Assembly (NCBI RefSeq): GCF_007126775.1
Contig: NZ_SLAP01000109.1
Coordinates: 1 to 58,810 of the forward strand
Direction: 5' to 3'
From: Cecembia sp.
Lineage (GTDB): Bacteria; Bacteroidota; Bacteroidia; Cytophagales; Cyclobacteriaceae
Length of the DNA stretch: 58,810 bases
Shown: in pieces, positions 36,134 to 45,172 of the stretch
How positions within the stretch are numbered: the first letter of the stretch is position 1
Layout of the letters: each line of letters starts with the position of its first letter
Program-made: the position numbers and the translations under genes
The notes under the pieces: generated by a model
What the model saw: only the letters and a program-made list of their open reading frames with translations
Database searches by the model: none
What the model was told of the DNA's origin: nothing

Positions 36134-37417
36134 ATGAAAATCAATTTCCTTGCATTGAGTGCTTTCGGTGTACTTATTTCCATTTCTGTACAGGCCCAGG
36201 TAATTCAACAATCCTATAAAGACCAGGTAGAAACTTTGGTGCAAGATCCCACCGTAAAAAAAGCTTTTGAATATATCCTAAGTATTGATGAACAGACGGT
36301 ACAGGATATGATTACCCTGACAGAAATTCCATCGCCTTCCCATCATGAAGAAGAAAAAGGGAAGGTCTTCGCCGAGATGCTCAGAAATGCCGGGGCCGAT
36401 AAAGTTTGGACAGACGAAGTGGGCAATGTGATTGCACTTAGGAAGGGAACAAAATCCGAAAGGACTTTTTTGGTGGAAGGTCATCTGGATACGGTTTTTC
36501 CTTTTGGTACCGATGTGACCGTCAAGGAAAGAGGGGATACCTTATTTGCTCCCGGAATTACAGATGCCAATAGATCCTTGGCCATTGTGGTGGCCTTACT
36601 CAAAACCATGGTTCATGAAAATATCCGAACCAAAGACGATATCTGGTTTGCAGGCACGGTGGGTGAAGAGGGTTTGGGAGATCTGAAGGGCATGAAACAC
36701 TTATTCAGGGAGGGAGCACACCCACTGGCAGCCCATATTGCCATCGATGGTGGAGGATTGGAAGATATTGTAAATGGAGGCATTGGTTCGTTAAGATACA
36801 AAGTGACCTTCAAGGGACCAGGAGGTCATTCTTATGGGGCTTTTGGGATAGGGAATCCTCACAATGCACTGGCCCAGGCAGTAGTTTCCTTTGTGCCTAA
36901 GGCAGATGATTTTACCAAAGAAGGGCCTAAAACCACCTACAGTGTTTCAGTACTTGGAGGAGGCACCTCGGTAAACTCCATTCCATATGAATCCTGGATG
37001 TTGGTAGATATGCGTTCAGAAAGTCAGGAAAAACTACAGGGTATCAATCAATTATTCTTGGAGTCCATACAGGAAGGATTGGAAAAAGAAAATGCCATTA
37101 TCCGTCGAGGCAAAGCTTTGACTGTGGATATTGAAAAAGTTGGGGACAGGCCCAGTGGTGTGGCAGATCCTGATTCTCCTTTGATTCAGCAGACCATGGC
37201 GATTGCTAAGTACCTTTCAGGCAATGATCCAGTTCTGAGCTCCAGTTCGACCAATAGTAATATTGCCTTTTCCTTAGGCGTTCCAGCGGTGACCATTGGC
37301 CGTGGAGGTTTGGGAGGCGGTGCCCATAGCTTGGACGAATGGTGGATCAATAAGGATGGACATTTGGCGATTCAGCAGGCGCTGTTATTGATTTTGATGC
37401 AGGGGGGGTGGAATTGA
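36134..37417 (+). CDS. Secreted M20 family metallopeptidase
   Basis: A 427-residue zinc aminopeptidase-like enzyme with a signal peptide ending in VQAQ (about 22). Metal and catalytic residues fit M20: His 117 and Asp 119 (GHLDTV), bridging Asp 144, Glu 178/179 (GEEGLGD), Asp 205 and C-terminal His 398 (GGAHSLDEW). A lid dimerisation domain with GPGGHSYG lies between. It probably cleaves short peptides in the periplasm. The gene is divergent from the peptide operon, 188 bp away; a link is possible but unproven. Confidence 0.9.
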   Translation: MKINFLALSAFGVLISISVQAQVIQQSYKDQVETLVQDPTVKKAFEYILSIDEQTVQDMITLTEIPSPSHHEEEKGKVFAEMLRNAGADKVWTDEVGNVIALRKGTKSERTFLVEGHLDTVFPFGTDVTVKERGDTLFAPGITDANRSLAIVVALLKTMVHENIRTKDDIWFAGTVGEEGLGDLKGMKHLFREGAHPLAAHIAIDGGGLEDIVNGGIGSLRYKVTFKGPGGHSYGAFGIGNPHNALAQAVVSFVPKADDFTKEGPKTTYSVSVLGGGTSVNSIPYESWMLVDMRSESQEKLQGINQLFLESIQEGLEKENAIIRRGKALTVDIEKVGDRPSGVADPDSPLIQQTMAIAKYLSGNDPVLSSSSTNSNIAFSLGVPAVTIGRGGLGGGAHSLDEWWINKDGHLAIQQALLLILMQGGWN

Positions 37418-37544
37418 TTACAGTAGGACTATAATGGGGGGAATATAGGTTGATTTTTTTGTCTTGATCAAAAGAAAATGTCAGAGTTGATTGTATAGAG
37501 GAGAAATGGGTTCAGTTTGTTGAAGTACATCTCCTTAAATCATC

Positions 37545-38057
37545 TTAACCCTCGATAAACATTTTATCGATCCGGTTTTGGAGTTCTTTGATTTCTTCAG
37601 CCACAGAAATGTTTTTATCAAGGAGATGGATGACGATCTTTTTTTTCTTAATCACGCAGCTTGTAGTACCAGGTTGCAGACTGATTACCCATGCAAGAAT
37701 CAGCGTTTTTAAGGGATCCTGATTGTGTTTGATCGCTATAAAGTCGGGATCTGTTGGTACAATCCGCAAAAATACCCTTCTTGCTACATCCCAACCTCCT
37801 CTAATGGCTGTTAAAATAAAATAGAAAAAAAAGCGGATAAACTCCAAGGGATGTAATACCCATTTACCTGGTGGCATACTGTAAATACTGATTACAGTGG
37901 TAGCCGATATGAATAGAACCACGAGCCAAATTTCGCTAGGTTTATGTCCTCCTAATAAAATGATCCAACCTGCTCCAAACAGTGCAAATCTCACGATGAA
38001 GCTTTTGAAGAGGATGCTGCTTTTTATTTTCCGGATACCTGATTTCATGGTTGTCAT
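37545..38057 (-). CDS. mnhE: Mrp-type antiporter subunit E
   Basis: A 170-residue MnhE-like protein with two or three N-terminal helices and a cytoplasmic part. LQPGTTSCVI and the following basic strand are characteristic. It is last in the antiporter operon, 2 bp behind the third D-type subunit. Confidence 0.87.
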   Translation of the reverse strand: MTTMKSGIRKIKSSILFKSFIVRFALFGAGWIILLGGHKPSEIWLVVLFISATTVISIYSMPPGKWVLHPLEFIRFFFYFILTAIRGGWDVARRVFLRIVPTDPDFIAIKHNQDPLKTLILAWVISLQPGTTSCVIKKKKIVIHLLDKNISVAEEIKELQNRIDKMFIEG

Positions 38058-38059
38058 AT

Positions 38060-39826
38060 TTATCTGAGGAATAAGAACAAGGTGAGGAAAAATATAAAGA
38101 AGCTAATACCGACTACCTCCCAGCGTCTCAACAATGCTTCTGCGGAGGAACTGATCTGTATTGTTTTTTTATTATCTATGAATTTATTGATGATTTTCTC
38201 GGCACTTTGTCGGGATTGCATGAGTGACTGTAGCGAAGCCATTGCTTTTTGAAAAGGCTTTTCAATTTTCCTCCATAACCAGAGTAGGATATAAAGGAAG
38301 TCACCTGCGGGTATCTGAGGTTTTTCTTGAGGCCACCTATTGAGAAAAGAGAACTTTAGCGTAAAAATTACAACAAGTCCTCCTGCGGTGAGAAGGATTG
38401 GCCAAAGCGCAGTCCATATAGTAATGGGATTCCAGAAAAAAGACAGCATACTTTCTTCTCCTATAATCAAGGACATTAACTCTGAGGATAGAAGCGTAGG
38501 GGACATTGTCCACCAACCTCCAGCGAACAGAAGAAATATCCATGGAAGTATAAAACTTGGAATTTTATTTTCTTTGGGGGGCTCTACTTGTCCCAGTAGG
38601 TGTAAAAAACGGCTCAGTAATAATGTTGTTGTGATAGCCGATAGACTTAACAAATAGGAGAAGAAATCAATGCCTGGAAGATTGGTTTTTCCAAGAAAGG
38701 TTTTGAGCAGGTATTTTGTCCAAAGTCCACCGGTAAGCGGTCCACCCGCTATGGCCAAAACCCCTAAGCCTAATCCTAACCACATCAATATTCGCCAATA
38801 TCCTCCTACTTTAGCAGGAAGTGCTGTTCCCAAAAACAAAAGGGCCTTAGCTGTGCCGTGGTTGAATCCATAAAGCGCAATTGCAGGCAGGATTATTCCT
38901 GCAGGGAAGCCTCCATACAATCCAAGTCCCAGAAATGCGGTCATAAGACCCATTTGACTGATGCTTGAATAAGCGAGATTGGTTTTAGGGTCAACCTGAA
39001 GTAAGCCTATGATCACTGCACCTAGAGCAGCTGTAAAACCGAGAGATACTATGAGTAAGCTGAAAGAAGGCCATGTTACCAATCCTACAGGAGTAAAATG
39101 CATCCAGCCAACCAATCCAGCTTTTATCATGGCACCGCTAAGTACTGCACTGGCCGGTACAGGAGCTGCGGGGTGCGCCAAGGGAAGCCAGAAATATAAA
39201 GGAATAGCCCCCACCTTAACACCAAACCCAATCAGGCCCAATAGGAAGATGAAGGGGCCATTTGAAGCACTCGCCAGTGCGGGAGGTATGTCAGCGAGGA
39301 GCATACTCCCTGCACTTTGGACTGCCAGAAATAAAGCACTGATAATAAATAGTTCGCCGATAATGGACATCACCAGATAAACCTTCGCGGCTTGGCGGGC
39401 AGAGTGAGTTTGGCTATGGATTACTAATCCATAGGAGGCAAAGGTCATCAAAGCAAAAAATGTGTAGAAAGAGGCAGCATCTGCTGCAATAAGCAACCCG
39501 AAATTCCCTGCCATAGCAGTTCCAAAATAGAAGTAAAAACTGCTATTTCTAGCATCTTCTTTTAAGTACAGTCCGGCAAAAAATCCAGAGCTGGCCCATA
39601 AAATCCCTGTCAGCAACAGAATTATCCGCCTTGGTGTATCAAGAGAAAAGTGGGTTCCTAAAATGAACCAATCCAGACTGATTTCGGGTACTTCCACCAA
39701 TCCTGTCCAAATGGCAGGTAAAGAGGCGAAAATAAAAATAGTAGGGGCATTCCGAGATCCAGCAGGAAGGAATGCGGTAAGCAGCGCGGCTAAGAGCGGC
39801 AATATGATAACGAGCAACCAGATCAT
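38060..39826 (-). CDS. Third MrpD/NuoLMN-like subunit, lacks the TM5 glutamate
   Basis: A 588-residue proton-conducting-type membrane protein, about 14 helices plus a basic, amphipathic C-terminal region and a final helix. Lys residues of the usual channel are present in GFGVKVGAIPLYFWLP and MIKAGL. At the place where the two paralogous subunits have Glu (140 and 144), it has Ala 125 (FFALMTFASYGLVIH), by my alignment from the shared His. It may therefore be a modified or non-pumping subunit. It overlaps the preceding gene by an ATGA. Confidence 0.85.
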   Translation of the reverse strand: MIWLLVIILPLLAALLTAFLPAGSRNAPTIFIFASLPAIWTGLVEVPEISLDWFILGTHFSLDTPRRIILLLTGILWASSGFFAGLYLKEDARNSSFYFYFGTAMAGNFGLLIAADAASFYTFFALMTFASYGLVIHSQTHSARQAAKVYLVMSIIGELFIISALFLAVQSAGSMLLADIPPALASASNGPFIFLLGLIGFGVKVGAIPLYFWLPLAHPAAPVPASAVLSGAMIKAGLVGWMHFTPVGLVTWPSFSLLIVSLGFTAALGAVIIGLLQVDPKTNLAYSSISQMGLMTAFLGLGLYGGFPAGIILPAIALYGFNHGTAKALLFLGTALPAKVGGYWRILMWLGLGLGVLAIAGGPLTGGLWTKYLLKTFLGKTNLPGIDFFSYLLSLSAITTTLLLSRFLHLLGQVEPPKENKIPSFILPWIFLLFAGGWWTMSPTLLSSELMSLIIGEESMLSFFWNPITIWTALWPILLTAGGLVVIFTLKFSFLNRWPQEKPQIPAGDFLYILLWLWRKIEKPFQKAMASLQSLMQSRQSAEKIINKFIDNKKTIQISSSAEALLRRWEVVGISFFIFFLTLFLFLR

Positions 39827-41325
39827 GGCAAGTGAAGATAAAACCGATCAGCTATTTCGCGGGCAAAGTACAGCGGACTGTTTGTGGAGGCAGCAAATAA
39901 CCCTGCTGCAAGGGAAAACAGTCCAGTCAATAGCACTGGGATTAACAATAATGCTTCGGTCTCCCAGCGGCCCGAACAACGGGGCTGAATAGTACTAGGT
40001 TCTGGTTCACAAAACCATGCCCTGTAAACGATGGGTAGAAAATAAGCTGCATTCAATGCACTGCTAGCAAGTAGAACCAGCACTACCCAATAAGTTTCCG
40101 CTTCAACAGCCCCTAGTCCAAGATACCATTTGCTGACAAATCCTGCAACGGGTGGGAGACCGATCATGCCAAAGGCTGCAATGGTAAAAGCAACCATGGT
40201 AATGGGCATGCGTCGACCGATGCCATTGAGTTGGCTGATTCTATAATAACCATAAGTCTCGGCCACATTTCCAGCTGCAAAGAACATGGTGATTTTCATG
40301 ATTCCTTGATGGACAAGGTGGACTATTGCTCCAGTAGTACTCAGGACTCCTGTGATGGCCACGCCCAAAGCAATGTAGGAAAGCTGGCTGATAGTGGAGT
40401 AAGCAAGCCGTTTTTTGAAGTCGTCCTGGTAAAAAGCTTTTACCGAACCGTAGATTATTGTAAAACCTGCAAAAATCGCCAACGGGGTAAGCAGATTCAT
40501 CTGTTCAGATGTCTGGACTCCATAAATGTCATAAACCAAGCGAATAATTCCAAAGGCTCCGGCTTTGACCACGGCTACGGCATGCAAAAGAGCACTTACA
40601 GGTGCAGGGGCTACCATGGAAATAGGCAACCATCCATGCAGTGGGAAAATTGCGGCTTTTACAGCAAGGCCACTCAACATCAGAAAAAAGACAATGGTCA
40701 ATTGGAGTCCATTTTCCGGAGCCAGGCTCGCTATAATCTCGGTCTGGCCAAAATAAATCGGGCCTGCGAGCACAAACAAACCGACTACACCCAAGAATAA
40801 AACTGTACCCCCACCGATGGTATACCAAAGGTAAGTCCTGCCCGCTTCTACGGCTTTATCGTCTCCACGGTGTACCACCAATGGGTATGTCGACAATGTG
40901 AGGAACTCGTAGAAAACGAAGAAGGTAAGTACATTTCCGGAAAGGGCAATTCCCGTACTGGAGGTAACACAAAGGCTGAAAAAAGCAAAAAAACGTCTTT
41001 GGTGTTTTCCGCCCTTCAAGTAACCAATGGCGTAGATCGTGGTAACCAACCATAGTACTGATGAAAGTGTGGCGAAAAGCAGTCCCAATTGATCTATATG
41101 TAGTGCAAAAGTCAGATCCGGGGCCAGACCAAAAATGAAAGTGTATGATTCCCCCCGCAGGTAACCCGCAAAAACCCAAGCTACAAGGACCACTTTAGCA
41201 ATAGCACCAAAGAGGTTAAGGAAATTCCTGGCGAGGACCTGCTTTTCCTCCAGGAGCAAGATCACAATTCCCGGTATCAGGGAGCTAATGAGAATCAGCA
41301 AAAGCAACAAACTATTCATTTCCAT
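39823..41325 (-). CDS. mnhD: MrpD-like proton-conducting subunit
   Basis: A 500-residue NuoL/M/N-family subunit with about 14 helices. The key Glu 140 (VFYEFLTLSTYPLVVH) and Lys residues (LAVKAAIFPLHGWLP, VVKAGAFG) are present. Of the three copies it is the most similar to classic MrpD. It overlaps the upstream copy by 14 bp and the downstream one by 4 bp. Confidence 0.9.
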   Translation of the reverse strand: MEMNSLLLLLILISSLIPGIVILLLEEKQVLARNFLNLFGAIAKVVLVAWVFAGYLRGESYTFIFGLAPDLTFALHIDQLGLLFATLSSVLWLVTTIYAIGYLKGGKHQRRFFAFFSLCVTSSTGIALSGNVLTFFVFYEFLTLSTYPLVVHRGDDKAVEAGRTYLWYTIGGGTVLFLGVVGLFVLAGPIYFGQTEIIASLAPENGLQLTIVFFLMLSGLAVKAAIFPLHGWLPISMVAPAPVSALLHAVAVVKAGAFGIIRLVYDIYGVQTSEQMNLLTPLAIFAGFTIIYGSVKAFYQDDFKKRLAYSTISQLSYIALGVAITGVLSTTGAIVHLVHQGIMKITMFFAAGNVAETYGYYRISQLNGIGRRMPITMVAFTIAAFGMIGLPPVAGFVSKWYLGLGAVEAETYWVVLVLLASSALNAAYFLPIVYRAWFCEPEPSTIQPRCSGRWETEALLLIPVLLTGLFSLAAGLFAASTNSPLYFAREIADRFYLHLP

Positions 41326-42847
41326 ACCGACCTCCTTTCACTATTGATTGAATACCGGATCCAAAGCTTTCACTTCCTTCCAGAAACTGTATCAGATTTT
41401 CTGCTGGTATGACGATCAAAAAGGATCCCAGTGCCAAGATAAGGGCGCAGATCTGTAAGCTTTTTGGGACAGAACGGAAATGGTTTATTTCTCGGCTGGG
41501 AGCAAAAGCCAAGCGCAATAGCATAAAGACGTAACCTGCAGTCAGTAAGCTGCCTAACAAGATGGCAGGGGCCCACCACCATTGACCGCTGAGGAATACT
41601 CCTTTTAAAAGCATCCATTTAGCCATAAAACCTCCGCTTGGCGGAAGTCCGATTAAACTCACCCCGGCAATGCCAATAGCCATTGCGGTCATCGGCATCC
41701 ATGCTACCAGATCCCTTAGGGATTCTATCCTATCGTGTCCCAAAGCCATGATAATTATTCCAGCTGATAGAAATAGAGAGGATTTGGCAAAAGCATGTGA
41801 AATTACTTGAAAGATGCCTGCTGTCCAAGCCGGAGATAGCCAATTAGCTGAATCTGAAGATATTCCAGGGGCTATAATCAGCAATGGGAACATCATTAGT
41901 AAATATCCCATTTGAGCAACACTTGAATGGGCAACAAGAAGCTTAAAGTTCGTCTGTAAAAGCGCCTGCCAGGAACCCCACAGCACTGCTGCAGCGCCTG
42001 CAATTCCTATGAGTTGTCCTGCAGCGAAGGTCAGGGAGACCTCAAAAACTTCAGTCCACAACCTGAGCATCATGTAAAATGCCCCTTTAACTACCAAAGC
42101 GGAAAGTAAAGCACTCACGGGAGCCAAGGCTGCAGAATGGGCAGGTGGGAGCCAAAAATGAAAAGGAAAGGCGGCCTTTTTGATCATTAAACCAAGAGTA
42201 ATAATTATCAGGGCAAAGTTGGTTGTTTTACCCGGCTTAAGAACCTCACTCAAATGTTCAAGATCAAGGGTTCCGGTACTCCCATAGATCAGTGCTACTC
42301 CAAATAGATAGGCCATTGAACCGGCAATTGCTGCCAATAGATAGCGTAAGCCGGACTTCAGAGCATTTTTCTCACCCGAAAGCACAGCCAGGCCTACCGC
42401 ACAGATAGTAATGATTTCTATGGTTACATAGAGGTTAAACAGGTCATTAGAGAGAAAAAGTCCATTCAGGCCTGCCCAAAGGAAAAACCATAAAGGCCAG
42501 AATAGCGGGAACCTCCCCTTAGAAGCCTCTCTGGCCCGGAAGTACCACCAGGTATATAAGCTGATGAAAACCCCTATTGTAGCAGTCAAACCAATGAATA
42601 CCGCAGACAAAGGATCCATCCGTAACAATATTCCCAAAGGAGGTTCCCATCCACCCAAAATATGAATAACGGTTCCTTTTTGTATCACTTCTATAAATGA
42701 GACTAAGGCCAAAATTCCGATCAAAAAGCTTCCCCAAAGGCCAATTATAGCTCTTCTATTGATCCTGAAAATGAGACTTAGTATAGCCAAAAATATAGGT
42801 AAAGCTACCAAAAGAGCAGGAAATGATGATGTGGGGAAGTTTATCAT
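41312..42847 (-). CDS. MrpD-like proton-conducting subunit, first copy
   Basis: A 511-residue NuoL/M/N-family subunit with about 14 helices. Glu 144 (VTIEIITIC) and Lys residues in LMIKKAAFPFHFWLP and LVVKGAFY are present, as needed for proton translocation. It overlaps the mnhC-like gene by 4 bp. It probably replaces the N-terminal half of MrpA. Confidence 0.9.
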   Translation of the reverse strand: MINFPTSSFPALLVALPIFLAILSLIFRINRRAIIGLWGSFLIGILALVSFIEVIQKGTVIHILGGWEPPLGILLRMDPLSAVFIGLTATIGVFISLYTWWYFRAREASKGRFPLFWPLWFFLWAGLNGLFLSNDLFNLYVTIEIITICAVGLAVLSGEKNALKSGLRYLLAAIAGSMAYLFGVALIYGSTGTLDLEHLSEVLKPGKTTNFALIIITLGLMIKKAAFPFHFWLPPAHSAALAPVSALLSALVVKGAFYMMLRLWTEVFEVSLTFAAGQLIGIAGAAAVLWGSWQALLQTNFKLLVAHSSVAQMGYLLMMFPLLIIAPGISSDSANWLSPAWTAGIFQVISHAFAKSSLFLSAGIIIMALGHDRIESLRDLVAWMPMTAMAIGIAGVSLIGLPPSGGFMAKWMLLKGVFLSGQWWWAPAILLGSLLTAGYVFMLLRLAFAPSREINHFRSVPKSLQICALILALGSFLIVIPAENLIQFLEGSESFGSGIQSIVKGGRYGNE

Positions 42848-43146
42848 TTTTCGTCCGTAAAGGTTTCTTCTCCACTGAATTTATGTATACGTCTTGCCAA
42901 TGACAGAGCAAAAGCAGCAGCGGTCACAGCTACCACGATTCCTGTTATTACCAAGGCATGGGGAACAGGGTCTGCGTAAGAAAGGGAATCTCGGTCTGCA
43001 AAACTTACTAAACAGAGGAAGACACCTCCTCCCATAATGATGGTTGCAATGATTTTCCTTAAAAAATGTTTTGCAAGAAACAATCCCCCAAGACCAATGG
43101 CAAAGAGAACCACTGAGGTTATACTGTAAATTTTATAAGTTTCCAT
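42844..43146 (-). CDS. mnhC: Mrp-type antiporter subunit C (NuoK-like)
   Basis: A 100-residue three-helix protein of the MnhC/NuoK family. The segment DPVPHALVITGIVVAVTAAAFAL contains the usual signature. It is 48 bp behind the DUF4040-MnhB fusion and overlaps the first D-type gene. Confidence 0.9.
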   Translation of the reverse strand: METYKIYSITSVVLFAIGLGGLFLAKHFLRKIIATIIMGGGVFLCLVSFADRDSLSYADPVPHALVITGIVVAVTAAAFALSLARRIHKFSGEETFTDEK

Positions 43147-43194
43147 ATTTCATCTTCAAGTGCTAGGTTCGATTTAGATTAGGAACTCTTTAAT

Positions 43195-44148
43195 TTATTT
43201 CGTTAAAAAGGCAAAAATTGCCGTGAGGGCAGCTGCAATGCTTACCGCCCCGAATGTTTCTATCATCAATATCAGTAATCCTGCATAGGCGGGAGGATAT
43301 TCAAACAGGGCTCCTCCTGTGGTCATGAATATCAAACCTAAGAAAAGGAAAAAACCCAGACCAGCAGTCAGCATTAACAAGCGTAGCCGGCGTGGGATTT
43401 CTGTGAAAACCGGCCAGCCTCCCAAGTGAAGCAGTATTCCAATCGCCCCCCACATTACAGCAGCCTGAAACGCACCCCCAGGCCCCATTTTTCCAAAATA
43501 CAGGAGGAAAGCCCCAAAAAGGAATAATACCGGTATAAAAATCAAAATTGCCTGACGAAGTATTGGGTCTTGTGAGGGAGTAATACCCGCTTTACGGTAT
43601 TGCTTTATTCCACCTGCTGCAAATATTGCCAATAGCCCCATTAGAATAACTCCAATTTCCAGCCAAGTATCATATGCACGGTAATTAAGCAAAACAGCAG
43701 TAACCGGGTGTTCCACCCCGGATTCAGAAATCTTGGATCCGGCAAGTGCAGTTAATCCACCGCCTTCAGGAATATTCCAGACCGCTTCCAGTGAAATGAG
43801 AAGAAAAAGCAGTAATCCTATACCCAAACCGATTTTTGGAAAGAGTTCGGACCTGTTCTTTACTTCAACAGAATTATTTGGTTTTACTTCAATGACATTG
43901 TGATTTTTTGAAAATGTAAGCGAAAAGTCCCGTAAAGAATCAAGCAGCAGCACACCCATAAATCCGGAAGCAATAGCAGCCTCGGCAATGGCTACATCCA
44001 CTGCACCTAATCGGATCCAAGCCAAAGCTAAGGTCAAACCAAAAGCGAAAAAAACAAAAACTGCTTTGCTTAGCTTCGGTGCAAGCATGCACCGAAAAGC
44101 AAGGTATACTGAAAGTAAGGCCAGCAATATATCGATCAAAATATCCAC
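43195..44148 (-). CDS. DUF4040 / MrpA C-terminal / MnhB fusion subunit
   Basis: A 317-residue membrane protein. The N-terminal part (about 1-80) is DUF4040-like with GAVDVAIAEAAIASGFMGVLL. The middle has VLLNYRAYDTWLEIGV, as in the C-terminal end of MrpA. The last part is MnhB-like with GPGGAFQAAVMWGAIGILLHLGG. In classic Mrp the first two belong to MrpA, so MrpA is split here and its C-terminal part is joined to MnhB. Shares one base with mnhG. Confidence 0.85.
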   Translation of the reverse strand: MDILIDILLALLSVYLAFRCMLAPKLSKAVFVFFAFGLTLALAWIRLGAVDVAIAEAAIASGFMGVLLLDSLRDFSLTFSKNHNVIEVKPNNSVEVKNRSELFPKIGLGIGLLLFLLISLEAVWNIPEGGGLTALAGSKISESGVEHPVTAVLLNYRAYDTWLEIGVILMGLLAIFAAGGIKQYRKAGITPSQDPILRQAILIFIPVLFLFGAFLLYFGKMGPGGAFQAAVMWGAIGILLHLGGWPVFTEIPRRLRLLMLTAGLGFFLFLGLIFMTTGGALFEYPPAYAGLLILMIETFGAVSIAAALTAIFAFLTK

Positions 44149-44453
44149 TATTCCTCCCTTCTGTTTTTAGATTTGTCCTGTCCCCTTTGGAAACGTGCGA
44201 TGAGATAACTGGATGTGGCACTTGAAAGGAGTGTCAATATCCAGATCAAGAAAATCTTAACTGAAGTCCAAGGTGATGCAATGTATAAGGCCATGCCCGC
44301 TGCGATAAAGCCAAGTCCTAAATTATCGGCATTAGTCAGGGCGTGTAGGCGGGAGAATAAATCCGGAAAACGAAGTAAACCCAATGTTCCTGCCAGAAAA
44401 AAGAAACAGCCCGCCAATAAAAGTAGAACGATTAACAATTCCTTTATCATCAT
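44148..44453 (-). CDS. mnhG: Mrp-type antiporter subunit G
   Basis: A 101-residue three-helix MnhG/PhaG protein. GLLRFPDLFSRLHALTNAD is the family signature. It overlaps the mnhF-like gene by 4 bp. Confidence 0.9.
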   Translation of the reverse strand: MMIKELLIVLLLLAGCFFFLAGTLGLLRFPDLFSRLHALTNADNLGLGFIAAGMALYIASPWTSVKIFLIWILTLLSSATSSYLIARFQRGQDKSKNRREE

Positions 44454-44719
44454 GGCATTTTTTCTTTCTTTTTTTTCCAGACCTGAACCAAACAGATTAC
44501 CAAAATAATGGATAACACATTGAAAGTAATTACCACATTAAGCAAAGTAAGATCATTCAGGTAACCGGCCATTACCATCAGTATGGCCATGCCAGCAGTA
44601 CCGAAAAGTTGGGTGGTCAGCAAGCGGTCTGCAATTGATGGGCCCCGCCAAAGCCGAATTAAACCCAAACCAATGTTGAGCAGAAGGAAGATGATCACTA
44701 TGATGAAAAAGCTGTCCAT
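44450..44719 (-). CDS. mnhF: Mrp-type antiporter subunit F
   Basis: An 89-residue three-helix MnhF/PhaF protein, first of the operon. RLWRGPSIADRLL is the typical segment. It starts a long operon (F, G, DUF4040-B, C, three D-type, E) in which every gene overlaps or nearly touches the next. I could not find a clean consensus promoter upstream. Confidence 0.9.
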   Translation of the reverse strand: MDSFFIIVIIFLLLNIGLGLIRLWRGPSIADRLLTTQLFGTAGMAILMVMAGYLNDLTLLNVVITFNVLSIILVICLVQVWKKKKEKMP

Positions 44720-45170
44720 TCAAGCAAATTATTTTGACCAAAAAGGGAGCTACTATTAAACCGAGAGCAATATTGTCATATACGCTCCTTGATTGGAAAT
44801 GTTTAAGGTTTTAAAATAACGAAAAAATTAATTATAATTTTTGTTTGAACCCTTAAATTAATAGCTTATACCGTTTTATAGGCTGTTCATTTTTTCAGCC
44901 ATACTTATTTTAATGGCTTCAATAGGATCAGGTCCATCAATAGGATAATGTTTTTTCTCATATCCATCAATATCTTAAAGCTATTATCTACTTGTATCCA
45001 CTATAATATCTCTACCATATTTCTAAATATATCCCGAAGCATTTTTCCATAATATTCCCTTCAATTTCTCCCAACCCATATCAAAAAATATCACTTTGTA
45101 AATATCAACCAATATCGAACGCTACCTATATCGCTGAAGGCATGTTTCCATTTATATCACTAGGCATATA
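44720..45170. other. Non-coding region with antitoxin remnant and TATC array
   Basis: This 451-bp AT-rich stretch lies between the mnh operon and the ABC-F gene. It holds a short HigA-like pseudogene (44876-44974) and 13 TATC motifs between 44961 and 45172. No intact gene or standard promoter is seen. Confidence 0.6.
44876..44974 (-). pseudogene. Remnant of a HigA-like antitoxin gene
   Basis: The minus-strand frame gives 32 residues including GYEKKHYPIDGPDPIEAIK, which matches the linker typical of HigA/XRE antitoxins (EKKHYPI...PDPIEAIKFRM). It is closed by stops on both sides. Just upstream another frame reads DNSFKIL, which looks like the preceding part of the same protein after a frameshift. 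The helix-turn-helix that should follow is lost. No HigB toxin remnant is visible. Confidence 0.6.
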
Positions 45171-45172
45171 TC
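44960..45172. repeat. Cluster of 13 TATC motifs with 10-bp pairs
   Basis: TATC occurs at 44961, 44971, 44985, 44995, 45007, 45030, 45079, 45089, 45103, 45113, 45129, 45155 and 45169. Four pairs are exactly 10 bp apart, three of them as ATATC-N5-AATATC (44960, 45078 and 45102). The last two copies are 24 bp apart as a direct repeat. Confidence 0.55.

Noticed and set aside
40231-40800. Plus-strand 189-codon frame within the antiporter operon
   Set aside because: It is antisense to an intact, well-recognised mnhD-type gene; its Cys/His-rich translation is an artefact of the reverse strand.
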